Assembly (NCBI GenBank): GCA_021234155.1
Contig: JAJEKV010000430.1
Span: 62,001 to 126,000, forward strand
Source of the DNA: Isoetes taiwanensis
Lineage: Eukaryota > Streptophyta > Lycopodiopsida > Isoetales > Isoetaceae
Length of the DNA stretch: 64,000 nucleotides
Reading direction: 5' to 3'
The translations under genes and the position numbers were made by a program. The notes beneath the pieces are model-generated. The model searched no databases. It was not told the origin of the DNA and saw nothing but the letters and a program-made list of their open reading frames with translations. Each line of letters opens with the position of its first letter. Position 1 is the first letter of the stretch. Shown here one piece after another: positions 1-11,925 of the stretch.

Positions 1-3000
1 ATATGCTTGTAGTTTGTAAAATGCATGGATATCAAAAAGAAACATTGTTACGATACCTTTCGCCTTCTTCATTCCCCGTGGTGTCTTCTTCCATTGCATC
101 CTTATTCGAAGTTGTCTCGATCCGATAGAAGCACCAACCACATCGCTTTGAGATTCAGCAAGGTGAACTATACTTGATAGTTCATTACTCTTTACGCTAA
201 CCTGGCTAGTGTTTTCAGATTTGGAGTTTGCTTCATCATCATTATTGTTATTGTCATCATCCTTGTTATCTTCATCCTGTTCTATATTTTCAGAATCAAG
301 GATGTTCGCTGCATGTGGATAGGTATTTGGTGATCCGCTGCTCTTCGGTCATCCATGATGTTGTGGCCAACCAATATAGCTTTCTCCTATTCTCTCGCTC
401 CTTAACAAACTGCGGTATTTCGGCCTTAGAGGTAGAAGCTTTGCTTTTGCACCTTTGCCGATTGGTCCCCTAGGTGCTTCCTCTAGTACTTTCTCAAAGA
501 AGAGGTCCAAAATTTTTTGGCTCGACCATCGAGACCACGCTGGCATTTCCTTGCTAACTTCAAAGCTTCTCCGATGTAACCTCCAACGTGAAGTTCCCGG
601 CAAGTTGTTCCCAATGGACAAAATGCTTCAATGAGATAATCGAAAAAGGTCCATAGAGAACCTTCTTGTTTAGCTTCCCCTTATGTGAAGTTAGGAGCTC
701 ATACTTAATGTGGGCCCACAAGAACTGGTCGCCCCTTTCTTTTCTTCCTCTTCTTCCTCTTCTTCCTCTAACTCTTCCACGACCTTGACACCCTTCCCTT
801 GTCTTCTTGTTCGGTGTAGAAGACGTTTTCGCATATCGTTCATCTAACTGATAGCACCGCCATGCTAGTTTGTTCCATCTGGTTTTCCCTGAGCCTTTCA
901 TATTCCTTATCATCCATCATGGCTATCATAATTATAAGCACATAAGAAATTTTACTCACTCGGTCAAGTCACCGTCCCTATTTTCATCTATGAGGATCGC
1001 TTTGATGACTTTCACGCATTCTAAGTCATTTGCAGCCCGTTAGAGCATATGCATAGGACATGCCTGAGGGACATATAGTGACAATTGTGTAGTTCATCTC
1101 GCCGGAAACCATTGCATATGTTGAAGAACGTATTATAGTCATCAAGCGACCATCCGGGTGCCTCGCTATCAAGCACTAAGAGTGTGATATCATGGGGACC
1201 GCGCCCACTTTCAGTAATTTTGAAACCAAAGGACACTTGATAAAAAGTGCATTCCGCTCGGGTCCGCTTTCACCATCGCGACTTTTCGCTTTTAAGTCGG
1301 ATGCAACTTTAGTGTGAATCCCATCGATCTTTGCAACGTTTCTTCAACTTCGCCGCTTGAAAAGTCTTTGGACCAAAATACATACTTCTTTAGGTCGCCG
1401 TTGGAGACGTTATATTTTTGCATGAGTCCTAACTCCGATAACCCACCATTCTCCGTAAGCCTTTGTAATTCTCACCAACTGCCTTTTTGAGCACTCTAAT
1501 GTTTTTCACCTCACCAGATGCATCTTCAAATGATTCCATAGCCTTGTTGCCGAGGTTTTTTTGTAAAGGATTTCCTTTTCGGACAACCTATCCAATCGAG
1601 TGGCCTTTGATCGCCCAACTTTGGGCCGACCCTCATCTCATTTATATGGATATCAAAAATTGATGTGTCACCAGGAGGAAATCTTCCTTGTGAATCGGGC
1701 AACTTCTTCTCCACGAGGCATCCCGAATTCATTCCATTTCTCCCATACTAGATCCGAAGCAAAACTATCTTGCAGTGCATCATTGCGCTTGGATTGGTTC
1801 TTCAAAGATCACCCTTTTCATCTCCTTTTTTTTTTTTTTTGTTCTGGTGCTCTTTGGTCTTGTCCTCAGACATACCGACTAAAGGTCCTTTCCAGCAACT
1901 TGAATTAAGCTTTTGGGGGCTCCATGGGCCCGGGCATTGGCTTCCCCATATTCAATCTAATCGTTCCGGCATGCCGGGTTGCTCTATAGGATCGCAAGGA
2001 ATAACTTCGTTAGCTTCACATAATCGAGAATTCAAACAATCCTTCTTAGTTTAAAATCGCGCCACGCCGCCATTTCAGAGTTAGAAGGCAACGCCAGCGC
2101 CGTACTATGTTTACTCTAAATAGTAAAGTATTTTTGGAACGGTATCGCTTTCGCCAAATAAGCAAAATGCACCGCGCCGATTTCATGTTATCAGTAATCA
2201 CCACGCCGCGGCCGACGGTTTCCACTTTGACAGGCAATCGCTACCGGCGCCGATTTGCCTCTAATATGGAAATCGCGCCAGATGCCATCTGCATTTAAAG
2301 AAAAAAAAATGAGGGAAGAGAAAATCACCTTTTGTCATTCAGCTTTTCCCATGTCATTCAGAGTGCTTTATTTCGCTAGGTTAGTGCGTGTTGTTGAGCC
2401 GTGCTTCCAGCTTCTCAACGTATCACAAATTTTATAGAACAACTGATTCCCAAGATGATGTGCCTTATTGATGAGAACCTTTTGGGCCTCTATTGAATGC
2501 TCTCCATCTATTATCATAAAATGTATGTCAAGTTCTCGATGAAGTCCTCCGCTTGCTCCAAATGATTACCTTTTTTGTTCGGGTATCGTATGGCACTATA
2601 CATTCTTGTGCATTGGCACCGCCTCGAGATTTTCGATCATGTTGTTCACTATCTCCAAGGAGTGCTGTTTTGTCATACCTTTCTCGCTATATAAATAGCT
2701 TTAGTGGACTCAAAAGCCTATCCACGGATTCGATAGGTGAAGCTCAAACCCGATGGATACTTGTCGGCATATTTCTTGATTTTGCTCATTGCCCCATTTG
2801 CCCGGCACTTTCTTTATCATAGATGGATTTCTCCGCTTCTTTAGAGCTAGCTTCTTCCCTTATCCTTCTTTGCTGTGAAGTAGACACCACCCGAGGGCTC
2901 GTGGGCTAATGGCCTGCCGAACAACCGTAAGCCCCTCGTGATATTCGTTTAGGAGTCAATGGCTCGCCAACTTTCCAGCCAAATTTAAAGAGGTTATCGG

Positions 3001-3452
3001 CCATGTCGTCTGACCTTAATGATCTCTTTAAAAGAGCTAATGACCGTGATCGATTGATCTTCTTTAGGCTCTTCTTATTTTTGGCCCACTTCAACTAGCA
3101 AGTGAACAGAAAGAATCGTCCCTATATTTCGATGTGATAAGAATTCCCCCTTCTTCATTTGATTAGTCTCTCTTACCCCTATACATGAATATGAGGTATG
3201 TCTTCCCACCGTTTTACCATTCTGACCCTCTACAAGATCTTCTTTCCGGACATGGAGGTTCTACCCGAGCCTTTATTATTCCGGATGTATCTTCTAACGC
3301 CAATACATGCCGCAGTGTCCAGAATAAGTAACATCTTCATCCTCCCCTTTGCTTTTTCCGGGTTGAAGAGGTCTCGCCTTTTGCTTGGTTCTCCTTTTGA
3401 TTGGCTTTTTGTGATCCTCAGAAAATTACAAAGACATGGTTTAATCTTTTAA
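1..3452 (-). other. Unidentified, stop-broken coding-like region
   Basis: No intact gene is visible. Several minus-strand stretches look protein-like but are separated by stops and frameshifts: 1,526-1,732 (proline/lysine-rich), 1,021-1,236 (contains LLVLDSEAPGW and DYNTFFNICNGF), 560-913 (contains HFVHWEQLAGNFTLE and an acidic/arginine run) and 2,906-3,094. Their order on one strand suggests one decayed gene or mobile-element ORF. I do not recognise the family. A T-run near 1,830-1,842 and scattered GCGC-rich patches (2,050-2,280) are the only other landmarks. Confidence 0.25.
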
Positions 3453-3547
3453 TGCTAAAACATATGCTATGTCGAAATATATGCAAGAAAAAAATGCTTT
3501 GGCGATTTGAAAAGAATACAGAGCAAGTTCATTTACTTAAAATGCTC

Positions 3548-3740
3548 AGGACACAACTAACTATAAAAAATACAACTTAAATTGTCGAATCTACATCTCA
3601 AGATATAGAAAACTAACGTAATGCCTTATTCAATCTGCGGCTTTGACACAAATAACTATAAACACCACAACTTAAAGAGTTGAATCTTCATCGTGAGGAC
3701 ACAACAAACTATAAAACACAACTAACTACTGAATCATCGC
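3548..3740. repeat. Diverged tandem repeat, three partial units
   Basis: The words GGACACAACTAACTATAAA and AACTTAAA..TTGAATCT recur three times, starting near 3,548, 3,645 and 3,696, with drift between copies. The surrounding 3,453-4,300 is AT-rich and I see no gene in it. Confidence 0.6.
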
Positions 3741-4304
3741 TTAGCCACACATTACATACATTTTTGGGACATATAAACTCAAATATTAGAGGACACATGC
3801 TTCTTATCTGATAATAACTCTATTATTACGTAAAAAATATCCTAAAAAAAAACCTAACAAAAAAAAGGGACACAAAAAATCAATTCTGAGAACAAAACAG
3901 ATCAATTACATGAGGCGCTTATCGGAATTGTGCTTTCGGCTTGTTCAGAAACCTCCTGTGCTTTGCATTTGTGCTTTGGCCTCGTCCGCCCACCTCTACC
4001 GCGGCACGGGCCACGCCGATCCTCTAGACGCCTATAGAACCGCAAGTGCGGATAATATGAGATCGGGTTTTGGTTTAAACTTATATGTATGCGTTCATAA
4101 TCTAGGCCGCCGATTTACAACCAGAATTCAAATTGCAAGGCCCTTTTCAATTATAATACCGCTTTAATTAACCGCCTGGTCCCGGCCATTTACAATTTAA
4201 AATGTGTTTTTCTTTTCAATGCAATTTCAAGAAAACAAATAATAATTATTTTCAAGAAACGCATATGTGGCAATCTACTACCACCTAATCGACCACCTAC
4301 TATC

Positions 4305-4470
4305 AAAGCGCCCTCAATCGACCCAAGATCAATCAGAGCGCCCTCAGACCCGTCCTCAGAGCGCCCAAGATCAAGATCAATCGGCCGCCTTAGAGCGCCC
4401 AAGAATCGAGCGCCTAAGATCGGCTAATCGATCCCAAGATCAAACGATGTCCGCTGAACCGAGATGAGGT
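4305..4470. repeat. GC-rich irregular repeat with AGAGCGCCC words
   Basis: AGAGCGCCC, GATCAATC and CCCAAGATC are reiterated irregularly in an otherwise AT-rich neighbourhood. It looks like a decayed minisatellite. No coding function is evident. Confidence 0.5.
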
Positions 4471-4485
4471 GGTTCCATTTCAATT

Positions 4486-4556
4486 TATTTTTCGCCCTCT
4501 ATTTTTCCCAATTCGTCCTTTATTTTTCCGAATTCGTCCTTTATATTTCCCAATGC
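4486..4556. repeat. Tandem repeat, about 21 bp x 3
   Basis: Three consecutive units of the form TTCGTCCTTTATTTTTCC, with small substitutions. From here to 5,900 I see no credible gene. Confidence 0.6.
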
Positions 4557-5910
4557 CAATTCTAGCATTCTGGTTCTTTATCAGTGTTGGAGAAGAATGC
4601 TATCTTTTAACAGCAAACTTGAAGCGCCGAGTAGGATTATGTAAAATCGAAGATCTGAATCCAAGTTCTATGTGTCATGGTGTTCCTTTTGGAAACAGTC
4701 AGAAGATTTCCATTATAAACCGTAATTATGAAGATGAGGCTCTTCCAAGAAGACATCCCTATGGCTTATACAACAGGAAAGCGTAGGCACATTTGTAGCA
4801 TGGCCAAAAGAACGTTTGAAAAAGGTATGCATATTAGATATTCTAAAAAAAGAATATATCATAACATCTGTGATGTTGTGAATTTTGAATTTTGATGTTT
4901 TAGCCAGTTTTATCAACCCCATGAAACCACACATTAATGAAAACGTAGTTTCTGGAGTTGGTCATACCGGGCCGGAGGGCATCAAGCGATTCAATGTTTT
5001 CCACATTGCATATAAAAACATAATAAACTAAGCGTGACATAAAAGTATAAAGGCAAATTGCGCCAGCGAAGTTTGTATTCATATTCAAAAAAGTATATGT
5101 ACATTTCTTCTCAAAAATGTGCCAGCGCGAATTCCTTCTATCTCTACAACATGTCACATAGGCCCACTTCATCGGGCCCAATACCGCCAAAAAGTCCCAC
5201 CTGAACCACTCGATATGACAGGATCCTCATCTTCCCTGCGAATGTCGAGTCTCCAAATCAGAATGTCCCGTCGATCCTTGATACTCCTAATCAAATCCTC
5301 GTGACTTATTTGTTGGCATGAGCCTTACTAAGAGCATGAGGAGCCGCATATGTCCAAAGGATGCGATGGAAGCATTCCCATGGCCCCGATACAGACCGGG
5401 TCATATGGATTCTCCAACTCTTTGAATGTTTTGAACAAGACAATCAAGTAATATCTTTACAGTGGTCCAGCGTTGATGGTCGTGGGTGGGAAGTGTATTT
5501 GAACTAGAACCAGCCGCTGTATTTGAACTAGGAGCAACCAAAGGTATTTGCAAAAGGAGCATCCATGGCACTAGAACAAGAGAAATTAACTAATTAGCAA
5601 AATGATATTACTCTCCCCATAAAACGATTCTCAACATAGATAATTCAAAACGCCAGCAGCGCTTGTTTTGTTTTTTTCACGCATCTATTTCACACGCTAC
5701 CGGGCGCGATTTTCAGCAGAGCCGCATGAAATAGAAAAGCCAAACTACAAATGCGCTCGGGCGCGCTTTGATTAACCTAGTGAAAAATCGAACCCAAAAA
5801 TAGAAATGCGCCAAGCGATTTCTCCCCATTGTAACATTATTCTAACGTAATGCATAATAATGCGTAATGCACGTAATTCAAAATATGAAGCAAAGTGAAT
5901 ATGAAGGCGA

Positions 5911-5955
5911 TAGAATAGAATAGAATAGAATAGAATAGAATAGAATAGAATAGAA
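5911..5955. repeat. Microsatellite (TAGAA)9
   Basis: Nine perfect pentanucleotide units in a row. The following 5,960-6,180 keeps a purine-rich, repeat-like texture. Confidence 0.95.
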
Positions 5956-6084
5956 TGAAGGCGTATAGAGCGGATATATAATAATAATACTCCTTGTTTA
6001 GTTCATTATTTAGTTCATTGTTTTAGTTCATTATTTAGAGCAGTATAGAGGAAGAGCTAGTGAAATAGAATAAGAGCAGAATAA

Positions 6085-6185
6085 AGAAACCATATAAGCA
6101 AGATCATAGAGCAAATAGATCATAGAGCAAGATCATATAGGCAAGATCATAGAGCAAGATCATATAAACAATAGAACATGTTTAT
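6085..6185. repeat. Short tandem repeat with GCAAGATCATA core
   Basis: AGAGCAAGATCATA and GGCAAGATCATA words alternate about five times. No coding function is evident. Confidence 0.7.
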
Positions 6186-6354
6186 AAGCAATAGATCTAT
6201 ATATGAAGGTGCTAGGGCAGTTTAGGACTGATGCATGTAAAAGTCTAAGCCGTAAAGCACTCCCTTGATTAACCCCTCAAGCTCATATACTACTTTTAAG
6301 TAAAGAACAGGGAAATACTAACCTATTTGTGTTCAGACCGAGCTTTGAGCCTTT

Positions 6355-6870
6355 GCCTTGAGCCGAAACCAAAATTCAAAACAAAAGTTGATTTGAGCCG
6401 AGAAGAAGCCAATAGCAGATGATTTAAGCCTTAAGAAGTTTTAAGAAGCCGAGAAGAAGCAATAGCAGATAATTTGGAAACCGAGAAGCCGAGAAGCTTT
6501 AACACAAAACCAAAAAACCAGAAAACTTTGTTATTGCAAGTCAAGCCAAAACCGGAGAGATTGTAGAGAGTCGAACTTTAGCCGAATGCTTTGTAGAAAC
6601 CTTCGAGCGTATAAAAGCGTATTGAAGTGTATAGAAGTTTAGAAGGTATTGAAGCCGAGAAAGATAGAAGATAAGATAATATTCTCCTCCTTAGGTCATG
6701 CGTAAAGATAGATGCCGAGAAAGATAGATTGAGTGGTAGAAGTATTCCTTAGGTCATACAGCCAGATAGATTGAAGATAGAAAGATAGATGCCGAGAAAC
6801 ATAGATTGAAGTCGAGAAGCGATAGAAGCCGAGAAAGCCGAGAAATTGGAAGCCAAATTGTGCTGGCCTT
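6355..6870. repeat. Purine-rich low-complexity tract with GCCGAGAA words
   Basis: The words GCCGAGAAG and AAGATAGATGCCGAG occur many times with irregular spacing. The plus strand is strongly purine-rich over about 500 bases. No coding function is supported. Confidence 0.65.
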
Positions 6871-7013
6871 GAATGCCCGGAATTGGAAGTGTATACTGAA
6901 TTAGAAAAGTTCGAAAGTGTGAGAGAAAAGTTCAAAAGGAATGCTAACTTGAAATAATAACTGCTTTTAAAATTTCGTACCGCGCCATTATAACTTCCGC
7001 CAAAATTTATTAC

Positions 7014-7115
7014 AAGGGTTAATTGTTTTAAGGACAATTGTTTTAAGGGTTAATTGTTTTAAGGACAATTGTTTTAAGGGTTAATTGTTTTAAGGGTTAT
7101 TAAGTTTTAAAGTTT
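7014..7115. repeat. Tandem repeat TTAATTGTTTTAAGG
   Basis: GGGTTAATTGTTTTAAGG and GGACAATTGTTTTAAGG alternate five to six times, forming a unit of about 17 bp or a higher-order unit of about 35 bp. Confidence 0.8.
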
Positions 7116-7293
7116 AAAAGTTATGAGTTATAAGTTTATATATGCTAGTTTTAAGTTAAAAGTTAAGTTATAAGTTTAAAAGTTCATGAATTAGAACTTC
7201 TAACCTTAAAACTTTTAACCTACAATAACTTTCCAACCTTAAAATTTCTAACCTATAATAACCTATAATAAACTTCTTAACCTTTAATGCTAA

Positions 7294-7335
7294 CCTATAA
7301 TAACCTTTAAAAATTGTTTCTAAGGTTATTATAGG
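7294..7335. repeat. AT-rich hairpin with a 14-bp perfect stem
   Basis: CCTATAATAACCTT is followed after 14 bases by its exact reverse complement. The flanking 7,190-7,345 repeats AACCTATAATAACC several times, so the hairpin lies in a locally reiterated AT-rich tract that may extrude or form a structured transcript. Confidence 0.7.
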
Positions 7336-7554
7336 ATACAAGTTAGAAGGTTATAAGTAGAGGGTTTTATTTATATATAATGTTGAGGAAAATAACTTGG
7401 GGAATCCCATTATATAAATAGAATGATCAAATAGAATAAGACATATGAGGCTTTCATTTATGAACATGTTAGTGAGAGGTTATTTGGATATGCTAACTTA
7501 CTATATGTTTTTATGCATTCTAGGTCAATGGCATGCAAAATGCTAAAAAAAAGC

Positions 7555-8045
7555 CCCCCATGATGCTGATCAAGGCAAGGAAAAATCCCCAACTAATGAA
7601 CATGATGGCCAAGGAAAGGAAAATACCTTGAAATGATGTTGATGATGGCAAAGGAAAGGAAAAGACTCCAAATGATGTTGATGATGGCAAAGGAAAGGAA
7701 AAAGACCTCAAATAAAAAGGATGATGCCAAAGGAAAGGAAATTGTATTTTATACTCTGTCGATTGAAAAAACAAAAGGTCAAGATCCCATGCATGCAACA
7801 GAGAGGAGAGGGAGAAGGGATTATTGTTCTAGCAGATCCTATCAATGCAAAGAATGATGAAAGATTAGGGGAGGACAAAGTTAGGTGTGGCAATCTCAAA
7901 ATTATATGACAATTGAAGGAAAAGGGTTCAGTGCAAACAAGAATGCCTTGCTTGTGTGAAGCAACTAGAGGTTCCAACTATTGTTGCATGGCCTAGGGAC
8001 AAGATTCAAATCGAGGGGAACTACATGTTTCCTATAGAAGTAGAA
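7555..8045 (+). pseudogene. Possible 5' part of the DUF7869-like gene, with a peptide repeat
   Basis: From 7,555 to about 7,740 a DNA repeat of roughly 40-48 bp (GATGATGGCAAAGGAAAGGA) can be read as a charged peptide repeat, NDVDDGKGKEK, twice almost exactly and twice in decayed form. Frameshifts move the reading between frames. The next 300 bases are coding-like (for example GIIVLADPINAKNDERLGE) with two stops. The tract ends where the truncated 5' LTR of Copia-1 begins, and DUF7869-like coding sequence starts right after the 3' LTR. I therefore infer that this may be the upstream part of the same gene. The link rests on position only. Confidence 0.3.
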
Positions 8046-8457
8046 TTTGGGTTGACTAGTCAAAGTCAAAGTCAACTAGGGCGAAATTTAAGGGCCGAAA
8101 GGTGGTAAGTCTATCTACTCCGAATTTTTAGGCAAGTTGATAAACCTTCTAGATAAAGGAGATGCACAATTTGACAAGTGGACGAATCAAGATTGGAAAG
8201 CTGCAGCAGGGTGACTATAAGACAAGGGGATGAATGACCACATCTTGGCTCTTCTTGCAAGCGCCAGAATTGGGAGGTTGCGACTATACACAGGGGGAAC
8301 GATGCTGGAATTGGATGAATAGTGGTTTATTGACTATTTGGTTTAATGACCATTGAAAGTTATTGTGTTGAATGACCTTAGAATAATTTGAAGTTGAATG
8401 GAATTGCTGTGACAATCTTCTTGAAACTTAAGGCTTGTAGTGCAATAAAAATCATCA
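8046..8457 (+). repeat. Copia-1 5' LTR, partial
   Basis: Matches 13,002-13,407 almost base for base, apart from an 8-base difference near 8,090 and single substitutions. It ends in ATCATCA directly before the PBS. The part matching 12,774-13,001, which carries the two hairpins, is missing. Confidence 0.9.
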
Positions 8458-8470
8458 TTGGTATCAGAGC
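8458..8470 (+). other. Copia-1 primer-binding site, initiator tRNA-Met type
   Basis: TTGGTATCAGAGC follows the LTR end directly. This string is the usual plant PBS complementary to the 3' end of initiator tRNA-Met. Confidence 0.92.
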
Positions 8471-8493
8471 TAACTAGTTCCTGTCCTGTGATA

Positions 8494-10089
8494 ATGACAA
8501 CCAGATTCGGGGCAAATCTATTGAACTCTACTGAAGTGTTTAAAGGAGATGGAGGATTTCAAATCTGGAAGGAAGGTATTAGAGCTGTGCTAGAATTTGA
8601 GAAGTTATGGTATTTATTTGAGGGCAGCTCCACACATACTGTAAGTGCAGGGGCATCTAGCTCAGGAGGATCAAGTCCTGCTGCTAGCCCAAGCACTAAA
8701 ACTGATGGTGACTCTGCAGCTGAAGGTGCAACTGGTAAAGGGGGAAGTCCTCCAAGTGCAGGTGATGATGCAAAGATTATGGAAGCTCAAGCCATAATCA
8801 TGTGTAAAGTAGGAACTGCCTTAAAGTTGAAACTTCGAGGCATGAAGCCAAAGGAGATGTGGGATTATCTCATAAAGCATTATGAACAAAAAAGCTCTTC
8901 ACAAATAGACATGTTGGAAAAGGAGCTAAGAAAGATGAAGTTGTTTGAAAAAGATAATTTAACTGACTTCCTAGAAAGATTTGATTCTGTTATTGCAGAT
9001 CTTGAGGGAGCTGGGAATATATTAAATGAACAATACCAGATATTGGCATTGGCAAGGTCTGTGTCTCATAATCATCAGCTGGCAACTCTGCTCAGGAATG
9101 TAGCCACATCCAAAGAACATGCTATCAGGATGATTCGCACAGAGTTCGAGCAGACTAGAGGGAGCCAGGAGGAAGATGAACATTCAACTGAAGTGTTATA
9201 TACAGGCAAGTCCAAAAAATGGAGTTTTGTTAAATTTCAAAAGGAAAAACTAGGACCTTGCTATTCTTGTAATCAATATGGACACTTAAGGAGTGAATGT
9301 CCAAATAGTAGTGAGAAAGAAGTTAGATGCTTTAATTGTGAGGGCAAAGGTCATTTTGCCTCAGACTGTCCAAGTCCTAAAAAGGGAAGGGGAAGAGGAA
9401 GATCTGGTGGAAACAGAGGTGGCAGAGGTGGTAGAGGAAGGGGAAGCTTCAGAGGTGGTGCAAGTATCAATGTAGTAGAAAAACAAGCCAGTAGTGAAGG
9501 TGAATCAGAAGATGATACTGTGGAGGTAAGAAAACATTTGACTTGTAATATCTCGTTGCCTTCAAGAAAGGATAATAACAAGTTTGTTGTAATAGATTCA
9601 GGAGCAGAGAAAAGTGTGATGTGTGATCTGCATATGCTTAAAGACTGGCAGAAGAAAGGACATGTCCAACTTGGAGATGGAGGCATTAAGGAAATAGAAG
9701 ATTCTGGAGTGTTAGAACTGTTTGATTTGAATGGAAAAATTGTCAAATTGAGAGACGTTTTGTGTGTACCTAGTCTAGTGAGAAATCTTATATCTGTTTG
9801 TCAACTGGTAGATTTGGGATACAAAGTATTGTTTGAGCAACTTCAATGTAAAGTGTTTTTTGATGGTGAATTGAAGTTTATTGGAAAACGTGTTGGGAAT
9901 CTATTTGGACTTGATATTGAGCACCTTCCTGAAATAAATCTTGTTGAATATCCAGATCTGAAACTATGGCATAACAGACTTTGTCATACAAATTCTACCA
10001 TTATAGAAGCACTTGGAAAGAAGGGGCTAATTTCTGCTAAACCAGTAGAAGGAAAATTTATGTGTGGTGGTTGTCAATTAGGGAAGTAA
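8494..10089 (+). CDS. Copia-1 gag-protease-GAG_pre-integrase
   Basis: This is the 5' part of the Copia-1 polyprotein. I choose the ATG at 8,494 (MTTRFGANLL) because it follows the PBS closely and matches the start of the related Copia-2 gag (MATRLGSSLL). In order: a retrotransposon gag domain; two zinc knuckles (CYSCNQYGHLRSEC and CFNCEGKGHFASDC); a glycine/arginine-rich RNA-binding-like tract; an aspartic protease motif VIDSGAEKSV; and a GAG_pre-integrase region with LWHNRLCH and CGGC. Gag should form the cytoplasmic particle that packages element RNA, and the protease cleaves the polyprotein. The frame ends in TAA straight after CQLGK. Related elements read through here as GKQSR or GKSSR, so this stop is probably one substitution that separates gag-protease from integrase. 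Confidence 0.92.
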   Translation: MTTRFGANLLNSTEVFKGDGGFQIWKEGIRAVLEFEKLWYLFEGSSTHTVSAGASSSGGSSPAASPSTKTDGDSAAEGATGKGGSPPSAGDDAKIMEAQAIIMCKVGTALKLKLRGMKPKEMWDYLIKHYEQKSSSQIDMLEKELRKMKLFEKDNLTDFLERFDSVIADLEGAGNILNEQYQILALARSVSHNHQLATLLRNVATSKEHAIRMIRTEFEQTRGSQEEDEHSTEVLYTGKSKKWSFVKFQKEKLGPCYSCNQYGHLRSECPNSSEKEVRCFNCEGKGHFASDCPSPKKGRGRGRSGGNRGGRGGRGRGSFRGGASINVVEKQASSEGESEDDTVEVRKHLTCNISLPSRKDNNKFVVIDSGAEKSVMCDLHMLKDWQKKGHVQLGDGGIKEIEDSGVLELFDLNGKIVKLRDVLCVPSLVRNLISVCQLVDLGYKVLFEQLQCKVFFDGELKFIGKRVGNLFGLDIEHLPEINLVEYPDLKLWHNRLCHTNSTIIEALGKKGLISAKPVEGKFMCGGCQLGK

Positions 10090-10990
10090 TCAAGACTACC
10101 ATTCAAAAAGTCAAATAAAAGAGCAAAGGGCATTTTGGACTTAATACACACAGATTTATGTGGTCCAATAAATATTACAAGTTTGACTGGACACAAATAT
10201 TTTATGAGCTTCATAGATGATAACTAAATGCTATTTATTGAAAACTAAGGATCAAGCATTTGATGCCTTGAAATTGTTTGCTGCTGAATCAGAGTTGGAA
10301 ACAGGAAGGAAGATAAAATGTATAAGGTCTGATAGGGGAGGTGAATATGTGTCAGATGAGTTTAGAGCTTTTTGTGCAAATAGAGGAATTAAGAGACAAC
10401 TAACGTGTAGGTATTCACCACAACAAAATGGAGTTGCAGAAAGAAAGAACAGGACACTGCTTGATGCTGTAAGATCCATGCTAAAATATTCAGGACTTCC
10501 GAATTTTCTCTGGGATGAAGCTATTAAAACAGCAGTGTATGTACAAAATCTGCTACCATCTTCGAGCATAAAAGGAGCCATACCAGATATGTTGTGGACA
10601 GGTAAGTGTCCAACCTATGAAAATTTAAAGGCTTATGGATGTTTGTGTTTTGTGCATGTTCCAGAAGAATTAAGAAAAAAATTGGATGATAGAGCCTACA
10701 TAGCATATCTCGTAGGGTATGACTCAAATTCTAAAGCATTCAGATTATATGATCCTGCAAGAAGGAAAATCATAATTAGTAGAGATGTTGTTTTCAATGA
10801 GAAAGAATTCTATAGGAAGATTCCTAAGATAAATTCAGAAGATATGTCTGAATGCAAAAAAGAAGAAGAGTTGACAGAAATAAAACAAAACCTAAATGAG
10901 AAGGAGGAGAGAATTAAAGATCAAATGGATATGAGTGACTCGATAATGAGTCCCGAAATAGCCCTGAGAGCGAAATTGAACCTAGGATGA
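10090..10990 (+). pseudogene. Copia-1 integrase (frameshifted)
   Basis: Copia integrase inserts the cDNA copy into nuclear DNA. After the stop at 10,087 the same frame continues with LIHTDLCGPINI (first catalytic Asp) and FIDDN. A frameshift near 10,210 leads into the open stretch 10,217-10,990, with SDRGGEYVSDEF (second catalytic Asp) and QQNGVAERKN (catalytic Glu). All three catalytic positions are present in the DNA but not in one frame. The C-terminal part (LRKKLDDRAYIAYLVGYD, RKIIISRDVVFNE) is typical of copia. A further one-base shift near 10,985 puts the linker to reverse transcriptase in another frame. Confidence 0.88.
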
Positions 10991-11925
10991 ATCAAAGCAT
11001 TGAAATGGAAGAGGAAGAAGTTATTAAGCCAGACAAACTCAAAAGGAAAGCAAAGAGGATAGAAGCTCAAATATTAGCAGATGAAGCCAAACATGATGTG
11101 GAACTACATGGCGTAGGCGAGGTGGGAAAAAGCAAAAGATTGAAGCCAATTGAAGGTGAGATTCATACAGTATTTGACATACTCGTGCTTGAATCTGATA
11201 AAGTACCTCAAAGTTATAATGAAGCCATAAGTGACATTAATGCAAAACACTGGAGACATGCAATGGAAGAAGAAATGAAGGCTTTTAAAAGAACAGGTAC
11301 ATACACTGTAGTAGATATGCCCTTGGACAAAAATATAGTTGGAAATAAGTGGATATATCGAATAAAACATGGAGTAGATGGAAAAACAAAGAAATTTAAA
11401 GCCAGGCTTGTTGCACAAGGGTTTACACAGAAAAAGGGTGAAGACTTTGATGAAACCTTTTCACCTTTAGTCAAGATAAACAGTTTAAGAATGCTTCTGG
11501 CCATTGCTAATGCATGTAATTTTGAAATACATCACATGGATGTGAGCACAGCATTTTTAAATGCCAGATTGGAAGAAGAAATTTATTTAAAACCTGCAGC
11601 TGGCTTTGATGAAGAAAAAGGGAAAGTTTGGAAACTAAATAGAGCAGTGTATGGTCTCAAACAGTCTCCTAGAGAATGGTACAAATGCATGGATGGATAT
11701 TTGTTAGAACAAGGTTTCAAAAAACTTAATGGTGATGGGAATCTATATATATTTAATTTGGGAGATGAATGGTGTATCATTGCATTGTATGTTGATGACA
11801 ATATTATGGTGGCTAAAAGCAATAGAGTATTAAAGCATTGTAAAGAAATTCTAAAGAGAAGATTCCAGATGACTGACCTTGGTGAGTTAAAGAAATTTCT
11901 TGGGATTGATGTATCTGAAGCTTGA
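10987..11925 (+). CDS. Copia-1 reverse transcriptase
   Basis: Open stretch of 312 codons holding a charged linker and then the copia-type reverse transcriptase, which copies element RNA into cDNA. Landmarks: WRHAMEEEMKAF, NKWIYRIKHG, KARLVAQGFTQKKG, FDETFSPL, HMDVSTAFLNA (a catalytic Asp), YGLKQSPREWY and LYVDDNIMVA (the YVDD active site). The frame breaks near 11,915 after KKFLGIDVSEA, and the sequence resumes in another frame as ILVLSQQGHIQNMLKRF. In life this would be part of the gag-pol polyprotein, not a separate gene, so the first ATG at 10,987 has no special meaning. Confidence 0.92.
   Translation: MNQSIEMEEEEVIKPDKLKRKAKRIEAQILADEAKHDVELHGVGEVGKSKRLKPIEGEIHTVFDILVLESDKVPQSYNEAISDINAKHWRHAMEEEMKAFKRTGTYTVVDMPLDKNIVGNKWIYRIKHGVDGKTKKFKARLVAQGFTQKKGEDFDETFSPLVKINSLRMLLAIANACNFEIHHMDVSTAFLNARLEEEIYLKPAAGFDEEKGKVWKLNRAVYGLKQSPREWYKCMDGYLLEQGFKKLNGDGNLYIFNLGDEWCIIALYVDDNIMVAKSNRVLKHCKEILKRRFQMTDLGELKKFLGIDVSEA

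Noticed and set aside
7294-7335. AT-rich hairpin as a transcription terminator
   Set aside because: The window is eukaryotic, and the hairpin lies in a field of related AT-rich repeats.
5905-7345. Repetitive tracts as a CRISPR-like array
   Set aside because: Units are directly tandem and drifting, without unique spacers of constant length.
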